DNA from: Gemmatimonadota bacterium
GTDB lineage: Bacteria; Gemmatimonadota; Gemmatimonadetes; Longimicrobiales; Gaopeijiaceae
Assembly (NCBI GenBank): GCA_041390105.1
Contig: JAWKQO010000006.1
Location: forward strand, 1 to 64,000
Reading direction: 5' to 3'
Length of the DNA stretch: 64,000 nucleotides
Shown: piece after piece, positions 1 to 9,427 of the stretch
How the letters are laid out: each line of letters opens with the position of its first letter
Position numbering within the stretch: the first letter of the stretch is position 1
The notes under the pieces: generated by a model
What the model was told of the DNA's origin: nothing
Database searches by the model: none
Seen by the model: the letters and a program-made list of their open reading frames with translations, nothing else
Translations under genes and position numbers: made by a program

Positions 1-1114
<1,114 letters not shown>

Positions 1115-1118
1115 GGCG

Positions 1119-2441
1119 TCAGGGTGCCGGAGACGCAGGGGCGAGGTCCAAAGGGGCACGCGGAAGCTCGCAGACAAAGCGCGCCCCGCCCTCCGGGCGA
1201 TTCTCGGCTCGCACATGTCCTCCGTGGCTGGTGAGGGTCTGCCGGACCATAGGGAGCCCGATTCCCGAGCCCCTTCGCTTGGTGGTGACGTCCAGATTCC
1301 AGATGGCGTCCTCCAGGCCCGCGGGCAGCCCGGGTCCGTCGTCCTCCACCGTGATTCGGACCGCTGCGGCTCCCGCCGCGTCCGCGACGGTCCGGATTTG
1401 GACGACGACACCGGCGTCCGGGGATGCCTGCACGCCTTCCTGAGCTTCCACGGCATTGCCGATGAGGTTCAGCAGCGCTCCCCGGAGTGCGTCGAGGTGC
1501 CCACGCACGAAGACCGGGTTCGGCGGTGCGTCCAGCATGACAGGCACTGGCGCGCTTGCGAACCCGTCGACCAGGGCGCGGCACAACTCCACCAGATCGA
1601 TCATCGCGGCCGGGCCCTCGGGGGCCCGACCCACTTGAACGAACGAACGCGCAAGCGCATCCAGCCGATCGATCTCCTCGACGAGCACGTCGACCGACCC
1701 GTCGTCCTGGTCCTCGGGCAAGCGCTTGCGGATCTGGTAGGCCGCCAGCTTCATCGGAGTGAGCGGATTCTTGATCTCGTGCGCCGCCCGGCGTGCCATT
1801 GCGCTCCAGGTGGCCAGCCGCGCCGCCTCGACGGCCTTGCGCCTGCCTTCGTCGATGCTACGGGACATGGAGCGCAACGCGTCACCGAGCTGCTCCAACT
1901 CAACGAAGCCCGGTGAGACGGCCCGCCCCTCCGGGATGACGTCTCCGGCCGCGATTCGCCCCGTCCAATCGATGAGACCGTGCACGGGCCTCGCGAAACG
2001 CCTCGCCAGGGCATGGGCCGTGGCCCAAGCCAGCCCGGTGACGAACAGCAAAAGACCCGTTGCGATCAAGGGGAGCCGGTCGAGAGCACGCGCGGCGACC
2101 GCGGCGTAGAGGCGGGACATGTCGCGAGACCGGACCAGATCCGTGCGATGTGCCTCCAACGCCTGGCTGACCTGGGCGGGGACGGGCTGAGCCTCCGGCC
2201 AATCCCGTTCGACCCTGTCGATGAGCTCGAGCCCGGACCCTGCGACGGTGACCCACGGTCCCGCAGATCCGGACCGCGCCAGCACGTCTCCGAGGGCCCA
2301 GGCACCGCCCGCCACCACCAGGGCGGTTGGTATGAGCGCCACGGTCAGGAGGGCCAGGAAGACGCTCCGTTCGAAGCGGCGGGGAGCCATGGGTCCTCGG
2401 GGGATCGGGTGGATACGATCGCGAAACGGACGGAGCCTCAT
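1119..2441 (-). CDS. NtrB/NtrY-like sensor histidine kinase
   Basis: Membrane histidine kinase, up to 440 residues. There is one TM segment near residues 27-50, a periplasmic sensor of only about 80 residues, a second TM near 123-145, then a HAMP-like linker. The H-box is AAHEIKNPLTPMK, followed by an N box (LLNLIGNAVEA), a G1 box (VEDDGPGLP) and a G2 box (GSGIGLPMVRQ). The HEIKNPLTP form is typical of NtrB/NtrY-like kinases that pair with NtrC-type regulators, and such a regulator follows four bases downstream. An alternative ATG at 2390 (protein starting MAPRRFER) is preceded by GAGGA and is equally likely to be the true start. The sensed signal is unknown. Confidence 0.93.
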   Translation of the reverse strand: MRLRPFRDRIHPIPRGPMAPRRFERSVFLALLTVALIPTALVVAGGAWALGDVLARSGSAGPWVTVAGSGLELIDRVERDWPEAQPVPAQVSQALEAHRTDLVRSRDMSRLYAAVAARALDRLPLIATGLLLFVTGLAWATAHALARRFARPVHGLIDWTGRIAAGDVIPEGRAVSPGFVELEQLGDALRSMSRSIDEGRRKAVEAARLATWSAMARRAAHEIKNPLTPMKLAAYQIRKRLPEDQDDGSVDVLVEEIDRLDALARSFVQVGRAPEGPAAMIDLVELCRALVDGFASAPVPVMLDAPPNPVFVRGHLDALRGALLNLIGNAVEAQEGVQASPDAGVVVQIRTVADAAGAAAVRITVEDDGPGLPAGLEDAIWNLDVTTKRRGSGIGLPMVRQTLTSHGGHVRAENRPEGGARFVCELPRAPLDLAPASPAP

Positions 2442-2486
2442 CGTAGAGCCCCACTGGCCGCCCCGTCACGCTCGCCGATCCCCGAC

Positions 2487-2615
2487 CTAGCGATTCAAGC
2501 GTTCATCGAGGGACTCCAGACCCTTGATGACCTCCGACAATCCGGACCGCAGGTCGACGGCGATGCGGAACAGGAGGAGGATCATCACGACCTGACTGAG
2601 CAGGTGCCAATCCAT
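2487..2615 (-). CDS. 42-aa single-pass membrane microprotein
   Basis: A 42-residue protein starting MDWHLLSQVVMILLLF. Residues 5-20 form a short hydrophobic helix, followed by a charged amphipathic tail (KGLESLDERLNR). Reality is supported by an excellent ribosome binding site, AAGGAG six bases before the ATG, and by a position that fits the reading direction of the operon: 33 bases after the 173-aa gene and 46-97 bases before the histidine kinase. The function is unknown. Its place next to a sensor kinase makes a membrane-bound modulator possible, but that is inference from context only. Confidence 0.68.
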   Translation of the reverse strand: MDWHLLSQVVMILLLFRIAVDLRSGLSEVIKGLESLDERLNR

Positions 2616-2647
2616 GGCCACTCCTTCGTGGGGGTGAGGATGCGAAA

Positions 2648-3169
2648 CTACCAGGTCCTTCGGTAGCGGAAGGTGGGGCCGGCCCCTTCGGCGACGTAGC
2701 CCATCTGTGCGATCGACTTGTTCGTGCGCTCGCGGAACCCGCGCAGGCTCTCGGCGGCCTGAGCTCCAACCTGGGTTGCGACGCGCTCGAAGAGGTCCTC
2801 GGGTGGCGCCCCAAGACGCACGGCGCTGTCGTGGATCAAGGGAAGAATCAAGAGCGCCTCACGGCTCCCCTGTTCCAACCCGGCCAGCGCGAGTGCAATC
2901 AGAGCGGCGTCCAGGTGATGCGACGCCCCTTCCCTGACAGCGCGAGCTGCAGCACGCTCCGCGAAGGCCCGCAGTGTGGGCGCCTGCTCCGGGCCGAAGC
3001 GGGGCTGGAGAAGCGACCAGCGCTCACTCGCCGCCGGCGTCGTCAGGGCGCTCTGGATCTCATGGTCCAGGGTCGTGGGTATGGGACGCACGAGGTACCC
3101 GACCCCGGCCCCTTCGGCGATGCGCGCTTCGAGCGAACCCTTCCCGGCGGGTCCTGTCGGATCCGTCAT
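2648..3169 (-). CDS. hypothetical protein, 173 aa
   Basis: A soluble, largely helical, alanine-rich protein of 173 residues with no signal peptide or membrane segment. I do not recognise the family. The ATG at 3169 follows a strong GGGAGGAAG ribosome binding site. It lies 33 bases upstream of the microprotein and in the same direction as the kinase/regulator pair, so it is probably the first gene of that operon. Confidence 0.75.
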   Translation of the reverse strand: MTDPTGPAGKGSLEARIAEGAGVGYLVRPIPTTLDHEIQSALTTPAASERWSLLQPRFGPEQAPTLRAFAERAAARAVREGASHHLDAALIALALAGLEQGSREALLILPLIHDSAVRLGAPPEDLFERVATQVGAQAAESLRGFRERTNKSIAQMGYVAEGAGPTFRYRRTW

Positions 3170-3239
3170 GGTCTTCCTCCCCTCCCCCGCTGCAGCACGT
3201 CGGCCGCGCCGGTCAGCCTCAGTTCCATGGTTGCGGCGC

Positions 3240-4025
3240 TCAACATCCCTTCAGATAGCGCAGCCCGATGAGCAGATGCCCCCGGTCGTCGACGAGATCC
3301 GTTCGTGCGACCCGCACCGGCTCGTCTGCGATGCGCGGTGGTGGGGATGCTTCGTCACACCAGTGATCGGCGGGCTGCTCCCGGCGGAGCAGTAGCGCGT
3401 CCGCTTCCACCGCGACGACCACCATCCCGCGGCCGGCGATCTCGATGATCTCGTCGGGGGCGAGAGACAGCACGCGCGCCTGCGCCGCGTCGTCGGGAAG
3501 GAGCGCCCACGCAGACCCTTCCCAGGGCCCGCCCGGTAGCCGGTACCACTCACCGCGGCGCTCCGCGAACGTCTGATGGAACAGGGGACCGTAGCCCCAG
3601 TCCTGGAACTCGAGATCCGGACGGAGGGGCACCGTCGAGTCACCACGGTCTCCGCGGAATACGGCGCTCAAGCCCCGGCCGGGCACCGCGATGACGATCA
3701 GCTCGCCCAGGCGGCTCGAGGTGACGTCGGGCGCCACGTGGAGGGACATCACGCGGACGGCCGGCGACAGCATGGTCTGATGGCAGGCCGCCAGATCCGC
3801 CGCGTCGCGACACAGCTCGTCGAGGCGGTTCTCGTTCTCCAGCCAGCCGACCTGGTCCGGGTCGAAGAGCGCGACCCAGCTGGCGAATCCGTCCTGGGCA
3901 GCGAGGCCATGCGCGTGAGCAAGGGTGAGGCAGAGCGCCAGGCTGGCGCCGGCTGCCCTCCGGATGCACCGGCCTCGCCCTCCGAAGCTCGCCCACCGAG
4001 CCGCGAACCTGTTCTTTGCCAACAC
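3240..4025 (-). CDS. secreted protein of unknown function, 261 aa
   Basis: Exported protein with a basic N-terminus, a hydrophobic stretch (AGASLALCLTLAHAHG) and an AxA-type cleavage site near LAAQ, followed by about 210 residues rich in beta-prone segments. The family is not recognised. I chose the GTG at 4025 because GAGGAG sits seven bases upstream; the frame is open to an upstream GTG at 4085, but that codon has no properly spaced ribosome binding site. The C-terminal part contains several Cys residues (WCDE near the end, final KGC) that could form disulphides in the periplasm. It is followed 70 bases later by the 173-aa gene. Confidence 0.78.
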   Translation of the reverse strand: MLAKNRFAARWASFGGRGRCIRRAAGASLALCLTLAHAHGLAAQDGFASWVALFDPDQVGWLENENRLDELCRDAADLAACHQTMLSPAVRVMSLHVAPDVTSSRLGELIVIAVPGRGLSAVFRGDRGDSTVPLRPDLEFQDWGYGPLFHQTFAERRGEWYRLPGGPWEGSAWALLPDDAAQARVLSLAPDEIIEIAGRGMVVVAVEADALLLRREQPADHWCDEASPPPRIADEPVRVARTDLVDDRGHLLIGLRYLKGC

Positions 4026-4200
4026 GGTCCAGCTCCTCGTTCCCCTACCCTCCGGACCGCGCAGCTCGTCTGGTCGCCTCAGCACCCTTCCGACTCATCT
4101 CCGCGAAACCCGAACGCCACCGTCGCACTGTCCCTCTCACTGAGAACACCTCCCCCTACGTCGCCCACTGCTCCTCCTTGCAGGGCCCGAAGGCCCCTCC

Positions 4201-4767
4201 TCATCGGGTCCAGCGAACCGAGACGCGGAGACCATCCGCGCTCGGGCCAAGACGGACGACCGGGCCAGAGGTCGGTTCGAGCTTGTCGCGGACCGCCCAG
4301 AGCAGCAGCGCACCTGCTGCGAGACCGGCTCCCGTGTAGACGACGACGGTGGTCTCATCGGACCAGTCTCCGCGGGGCTCCGGAGGAGAGATCCGGATCG
4401 CGGCGGCCAGCGCCCCCACGGCGCCCACGCTCAAGACCGTCCCAGCCCCCACGGCCGCCTTCAGACCGGAACTCAGCGCCCGACCGTCCCCGAGCGTGCG
4501 GTCGGCGCTGCGCCCGATCCGATAGCCCCCGATGACTCCCGCACCGAGACCGGCGGCGACCAGCACGAGGGCCGCTTCGACCGTCTCGTCGACGTCGTGG
4601 TTGTCTCGAGTGAACCAGCCCGCGAACGAAGCACCGGCCGCGAACCCTACCGCTCCGTATCCCACCGTCGTGGGGATCCGCCAGAGCGTCTCCTGTGCTT
4701 CAACGCCCTCGGCCAGCGCCACTGCGATGAGGCACGCCCAGCCGAACCGGCTACTCATTCGCATCAT
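4201..4767 (-). CDS. exported Ala/Gly-rich membrane protein, 188 aa
   Basis: The protein starts MMRMSSRFGW, has an N-terminal hydrophobic signal (LIAVALAEGVEAQ) and then two or three glycine/alanine-rich hydrophobic segments (VGYGAVGFAAGASFAG, VLVAAGLGAGVIGGY, GAGTVLSVGAVGALAAA) that resemble glycine-zipper membrane helices. It ends in a short basic tail. The ATG at 4767 follows GAGAGGAGG; a second ATG at 4764 would have slightly better spacing. The family is not recognised. Confidence 0.72.
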   Translation of the reverse strand: MMRMSSRFGWACLIAVALAEGVEAQETLWRIPTTVGYGAVGFAAGASFAGWFTRDNHDVDETVEAALVLVAAGLGAGVIGGYRIGRSADRTLGDGRALSSGLKAAVGAGTVLSVGAVGALAAAIRISPPEPRGDWSDETTVVVYTGAGLAAGALLLWAVRDKLEPTSGPVVRLGPSADGLRVSVRWTR

Positions 4768-4967
4768 CGATCCTCCTCTCCGACCCGCAACCAATCGAGC
4801 GGGATCGACCGCACGCGGGCACATGCACGACTACGTAGGAGCGCGGGCCCCGTTGCGTAGGCATCGAGACCCGACTGGCGGACAATCTCGACGCCTCGCA
4901 GCGAGAGGGGCAGCTGCCCGGGGACCTGCGGTGGAGGGGAGGGACGAACCGACCGAGGCGGTCCCCG

Positions 4968-6197
4968 TCACCGCTGAGGGAGCGCGACCTCGTGCCGGAA
5001 GACGACGGCGGGCGTCCCGGGCTCGACCACCCTGAGGATCGCGCGGTCGGCGAGGATGTCCAACACCATGAAGCCGGGGTGCTGGTGTGCAAACAACGTA
5101 CGCGCTTCGTCTCCCACCGGCGTGGCTTTCTCCGAGGAGCCCAGGCCGCTCACCAGCAGAAGCGACGCTGTGGTCTCTCCCTCGAAGACCTGGAGTCCAT
5201 GATCGTGCCCCGACGCATAGGCGAGCGGCGGAGCCGTCGCCAATGCCTCACCGAGTCGCCTCCGGAGCGCAGTGTTGCCACGGCTCACGAAGTCCTGGTC
5301 CGTACGCACGAGCCAGCGGCCCAGTGGGCCCACACCGGGAAGGGGTAGGAGCACCCAGCGCCACCCGCCGTTGGTCATGAGCGAGGGGAAGATCCACTCA
5401 CCAAGCGTGTAGAACCCACCGTGCGGCCCCCTCGACCGCAGCGGGTGGTGCGCCACCACCACCACGGGCCTTCCGTCCGGCGGGCGCAGCGCATCCTCCA
5501 CAAGCCCAGCAATGACGGCCGCGGTGTCCGCATAGGAGCAGGCCGGCCCCGCATTCTCGCCCCGCAGCCACCACTGTGTGTCGAGCGCCACCACGCGGGC
5601 GGCCGTGAGATCCAGCGCGTACGGACCGGGACACCCGGGGAACGGCGTGAAGAGGGCGTTCGGATGCGCCTGAACAATCTCCGCTTGGCGCCGAACTCGC
5701 TCCAGGCCATCGGGTGCGTTCTGATCCCAGTCGTGGTTTCCGGGCACGAACACCGCGCGCGCCTGACCTGCCGCCTCCAGTTGGGCCTGGAGCGCCCGCT
5801 CCGCCTGCGCTCGGCCCTCGGCATCGGCCTCCGGCACGCCGGACGGATAGATGTTGTCGCCCAGATACACCACCACGGTCTTCTCAGGCAACGAGTTCGC
5901 AGTGTCACGCAGCGCCAGCAGCACCGGCTCACCGTCCACCGAGGGCGCGCCGGCGTCCCCGATCAGGATGATCCGCTGCAGGATGGCTCGCGCCGGAGGC
6001 GCGTCCAGCGATGGGGAAGCGACATCGGCACGCACATAGGGGCGACCGTGCGTGCAGCCCGGCGCTGACAGCGCCACCGCCATCGCCGCCGCCACCCAAC
6101 CACCGGCAAGACGCAGATCGCGCTGCGCACCTCGCCACGCTGCCTGGATCCAGGCGCTTTGCGCCTTCAGCCCTCCGGCCACAGCATCTCTACCCAT
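4968..6197 (-). CDS. metallophosphoesterase (calcineurin-like), exported
   Basis: Binuclear-metal phosphoesterase of the calcineurin-like superfamily. The diagnostic blocks are in order: GDAG, GDNIYPSG, GNHDWD, HHP and GHDHG. The N-terminus (about 50 residues, Arg-rich then VAAAMAVALSAPGC) looks like a lipoprotein signal with Cys as first mature residue, so the enzyme probably acts in the periplasm. The substrate is not predictable. The start is uncertain: ATG at 6197 is chosen, giving a 31-base overlap with the end of the upstream EEP gene; the frame stays open to 6284. It is the last gene of a run with the EEP and S9 genes and may share their transcript. Confidence 0.87.
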   Translation of the reverse strand: MGRDAVAGGLKAQSAWIQAAWRGAQRDLRLAGGWVAAAMAVALSAPGCTHGRPYVRADVASPSLDAPPARAILQRIILIGDAGAPSVDGEPVLLALRDTANSLPEKTVVVYLGDNIYPSGVPEADAEGRAQAERALQAQLEAAGQARAVFVPGNHDWDQNAPDGLERVRRQAEIVQAHPNALFTPFPGCPGPYALDLTAARVVALDTQWWLRGENAGPACSYADTAAVIAGLVEDALRPPDGRPVVVVAHHPLRSRGPHGGFYTLGEWIFPSLMTNGGWRWVLLPLPGVGPLGRWLVRTDQDFVSRGNTALRRRLGEALATAPPLAYASGHDHGLQVFEGETTASLLLVSGLGSSEKATPVGDEARTLFAHQHPGFMVLDILADRAILRVVEPGTPAVVFRHEVALPQR

Positions 6198-6979
6198 ACC
6201 GGCCTGTGGTCGCTCGCCTCGCGAATCTCCAACACCGTCCCGGCACCTACGGACGAGACACCACGCAGGAAGATGTGATCCCACCGCATGCGCTTCACCG
6301 TGGGAGGGCCTTCCTGCGTAGGCCAGGAGAAGCCGGCCTCCGCCGCCACCTCTCCGACTCCGCCGCTGTTCATGTCGCCCCCGATCACCACCCGCTCATA
6401 GGGCGAGGCATCGTCCAGGACGGCACGCAACTGCGCCTTCCGCGCCCACGGCGTGATCTCGAGCAGCGAGCCCAGATGAGCGGAATACACGCGCAGGGGC
6501 CGCCCCCGAACGTCCAGCGTCACCGCCACGGCGATGCGCTGGGTGCGGGTGAACAGGGACACGTGCGGAAGTACCAGCTTGGACTGCTCGCGTACCGGCC
6601 AACGGCTCAGGACCGCGTTGCCGAAGTCGCGGTCGTAGCGGTAGTGGAAAACCGCTGGATAGTAGACATACTGGAGCCCCAGGTGCTCGGCGATCCGACG
6701 GGTGCCTTGCTCGTCCATCTCCTGGAGCAGGATCACGTCTGCGCACTGAAGCTCCGACGTACTACCGAGCACCCGCGCCGCGGTGTCGGGGCGAAGTGCG
6801 AACTCGACATTGAAGGACACCACGCGCAGTGTCCTCCCTGCCCCGCCGTCACAGGAGACGAGGCTTCCCGGTTGGCCCGCATAGGCAGGCCCTCCCGGGC
6901 TCGTGTAGTTGCTGCCGGTACGGCACGCCGTCAGGAGTGGGGCCGTGCAGAGAGCGGCCAGCAGGATCCGCGACGACAC
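6167..6979 (-). CDS. endonuclease/exonuclease/phosphatase-family lipoprotein
   Basis: Predicted lipoprotein (signal MSSRILLAALCTAPLLTAC, lipobox LTAC) carrying a complete EEP (DNase I-like) domain. The motifs present are SFNVEF, the metal-binding LLQEMDE, SAHLGS, IGGDMNSGG and the C-terminal SDHRPVWVEM pair. Such secreted EEP proteins can be nucleases or phosphoesterases, and the substrate is unknown. The GTG start at 6979 is three bases after the stop of the S9 peptidase gene, indicating coupling. The neighbouring metallophosphoesterase suggests a periplasmic phosphate- or nucleotide-scavenging pair (inference). Confidence 0.88.
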   Translation of the reverse strand: MSSRILLAALCTAPLLTACRTGSNYTSPGGPAYAGQPGSLVSCDGGAGRTLRVVSFNVEFALRPDTAARVLGSTSELQCADVILLQEMDEQGTRRIAEHLGLQYVYYPAVFHYRYDRDFGNAVLSRWPVREQSKLVLPHVSLFTRTQRIAVAVTLDVRGRPLRVYSAHLGSLLEITPWARKAQLRAVLDDASPYERVVIGGDMNSGGVGEVAAEAGFSWPTQEGPPTVKRMRWDHIFLRGVSSVGAGTVLEIREASDHRPVWVEMLWPEG

Positions 6980-6982
6980 CCC

Positions 6983-9409
6983 TCAGCGCCTCAACAGGTG
7001 AGCGTCGAAGAACGCCGCTGCGCGCGTCACGAAATCCAGACGGCTGGCCTCCGTCTGGATGGTATGGGGCTCGATGGGATAGACCATGACCTCGAATCGC
7101 TTCTCCAGCTCGATCAAGCGCTGGATCAAGCGGGCACTGTCCTGGAAGTGCACGTTGTCGTCCACCAAGCCATGGGTGATCAGGAGCGGATCACTCAGTC
7201 CTTCGGCGTAGTAGATCGGGCTGGAACGACGGTAGGCGTCCTCATCCATGTGTGGCACGCCCAGGATCCGGCTGGTCCACCCGTCCGAGTAGTGCGCCCA
7301 GTCGCTCACCGAGGCCCGAGCGATGCCGGCGGACATGACGCCCGGATAGCGGAAGAGTGTCATGAGCGTAAGGAAGCCTCCATAGGAGACCCCGTGCATA
7401 CCGATGCGGGTCGGATCGATCCCTTCCGCCTCCGCCAGCCAGCGGGCTCCGGCGACGACGCCATCGGTGTCCTTGATGCCCATGGAACGCGCGATGTCGG
7501 TGCGATAGTCCCGTCCAAAGCCGGCACTGCCCCGGTAGTCGACGTCCAGAACAGTGTATCCCTGCTGCACCAACCAGTTCACGAACCCGACGTGCAGGGC
7601 CCAGCCGTAGACGCTCCAGCCGCGGTGCGCGAATTGCCGGTATCCGCCGCCGTGCACGTGCACCACGGCCGCCCGCTCGGGCAGGGGACGCTCCGGCCGG
7701 TAGAGCGCCGCCCATACGCGTCCGCCGTCCGGGTGGGCGAACGACACCATCTCGGGGCGGGTGCGTCCGTACGTGAAGAAGGCGTCTGATCCGCTCACCG
7801 TGACGCGGGTACGCTCCGGCGCCGCCGCACCGCTGGGGCCGCCGCGTCGGGCGGCCAGGGTGCCCACCCACAGATCAGGGAGTTGCAGCGACTCGCTGGC
7901 CACGACGGCCACCCGCCGCACGTCCGGCGACAACCAACCCTCGTGACGCCCGGGCCCCTCCGTGACGCGTGTGAGGGGGCCGCCCCCGGCGGGCATGGTG
8001 TACAGGTGATCGTCCGACGGATGCTCACGGCTGGCCTGGATCAACCAGGTGGTCCGGTCGCGGGATAGCTCTGCGCCCCGCACCTCCCAATCGCCCGTGG
8101 TGAGCGCACCGGTCGCCCCGTCGGGGGTCGTGCGGTAGAGGTGGCTCCAGCCGCTCCGCTCGGAGGCGAACACGAAGCTGCCGTCGGGGAGCCACTCCAG
8201 CAGCGCGGGCTGTAGCGTGTTGGCCTGCACCGGAGGGCCGCCGATCCAGGCGTCGTCGTGGTCGTGCGCCAGCACCCGCAGCGTACCCGTTCGCGGGTCC
8301 AGCTCCGCGATCCACAGGTCCTGATGATCCTCTCCGATGAGTTGTACGAGCGCGCGGGTGCCGTCCAGGGACCACCAGGGGCCGTGCGGCACCGTCTCCT
8401 GTTCCTCCGCCTCGGGGAAGCTCACCCAGGTGACCTGTGCGGAGTCGCGCTCCACGCTCGCGTCGGCTGCCACGATACCCAGGCGGAACCGGTCGCGCGG
8501 CTCGCCGGCCTTGCCCCGCGCCTCATGCACCGTGGAGTACCCGCTGGGGTCCAGGTAGTCGATGTATTGTGTGGCGGGTCGGTCGACAGCCCGACGCCGC
8601 GCCCGGAAGGTCACGAAGCGACCATCCGGGCTGCGCTGGATCTGGTCGACGGTCTCCCCGGGCTCCACCGGAAGGGCGAGCACCGGGGACGGGTCGCCTA
8701 GCCGGTCGGCTTGGGCCAGACGGGCTTCGCGGTCCAAGCGGGCACGCGTCTCCTCGAACAGGCGCGTCTCTTCGGTCCGCAGCCACGCTCCCTCCGCGGT
8801 GCGCTTGGGCTCGGGCACCTCGTGCCGTGTTGCGAAGAGCCTCAGCGCACCCGCATCGACATGGTAGATCCAGAGCGATCCGTCCGCCTCGACCTCGATC
8901 TCGCGTCCGGAGCGCGCCAGTCGTACCTCGCGCACTGCCGACTCGAGCGCAGCCACCATGCGTGTGCGGGGATCGTGGCTCCGGTCGTACAGGAAGACGC
9001 TGCGCCCCGACCCCCATGCGGCCCGCACTCCGTCGGCACTCCAGGACAGGCGTTCCGCTGGCACAACCTGCGCCTCGCGAGCGGTCAGCTCCGTGGCCCC
9101 GGTAGCGCCCGCGTCCACGCGGAACCATGGATCGTCCTCGGGCAGGTCGTCGGAAGCGGGGTCCTGCTTCCAGCGGAAGTAGACCGCCGCCCCGTCCGGC
9201 GCCCAGCGCACGTCGCGTACGCCAAGCCCCAACCAGCGGTCGTTGCGAGAGGCGTCGCGCAGGGTGAGCTCTCGAGGCTCCGCCATCACTGCAGTCAGAT
9301 TGGACTGGCGCAGCGGAAGCGCGAGTCGGTCTCCGCGGACCTGGGCCGCCCCTCCCACCGGTGTCGCCAACGCGGCCGTGAGGACGAGGCAGGGGATGGC
9401 GGCGCGCAT
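6983..9409 (-). CDS. S9 family (DPP IV / prolyl oligopeptidase-like) peptidase
   Basis: An 808-residue exported serine peptidase with a signal peptide (LVLTAALATPVGGAAQ). Residues of about 40-560 form the DPP IV N-terminal beta-propeller-like region, and the C-terminal alpha/beta-hydrolase holds the catalytic triad: S675 in GVSYGG, D750 in HGLVDDNVHFQ and H782 in EPHTIQ. The nucleophile elbow has Val in place of the usual Trp (GWSYGG in DPP IV), which does not affect the catalytic serine. It is expected to clip dipeptides, often after proline, from oligopeptides in the periplasm. It lies 18 bases from glgB and three bases before the EEP gene. Confidence 0.94.
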   Translation of the reverse strand: MRAAIPCLVLTAALATPVGGAAQVRGDRLALPLRQSNLTAVMAEPRELTLRDASRNDRWLGLGVRDVRWAPDGAAVYFRWKQDPASDDLPEDDPWFRVDAGATGATELTAREAQVVPAERLSWSADGVRAAWGSGRSVFLYDRSHDPRTRMVAALESAVREVRLARSGREIEVEADGSLWIYHVDAGALRLFATRHEVPEPKRTAEGAWLRTEETRLFEETRARLDREARLAQADRLGDPSPVLALPVEPGETVDQIQRSPDGRFVTFRARRRAVDRPATQYIDYLDPSGYSTVHEARGKAGEPRDRFRLGIVAADASVERDSAQVTWVSFPEAEEQETVPHGPWWSLDGTRALVQLIGEDHQDLWIAELDPRTGTLRVLAHDHDDAWIGGPPVQANTLQPALLEWLPDGSFVFASERSGWSHLYRTTPDGATGALTTGDWEVRGAELSRDRTTWLIQASREHPSDDHLYTMPAGGGPLTRVTEGPGRHEGWLSPDVRRVAVVASESLQLPDLWVGTLAARRGGPSGAAAPERTRVTVSGSDAFFTYGRTRPEMVSFAHPDGGRVWAALYRPERPLPERAAVVHVHGGGYRQFAHRGWSVYGWALHVGFVNWLVQQGYTVLDVDYRGSAGFGRDYRTDIARSMGIKDTDGVVAGARWLAEAEGIDPTRIGMHGVSYGGFLTLMTLFRYPGVMSAGIARASVSDWAHYSDGWTSRILGVPHMDEDAYRRSSPIYYAEGLSDPLLITHGLVDDNVHFQDSARLIQRLIELEKRFEVMVYPIEPHTIQTEASRLDFVTRAAAFFDAHLLRR

Positions 9410-9427
9410 GGGGGGCCTCCTGGCCGG

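Noticed and set aside
6011..7789. A 592-codon plus-strand open frame opposite the EEP and S9 genes
   Set aside because: Shadow of true genes on the minus strand with clear catalytic motifs; composition is typical of antisense frames.
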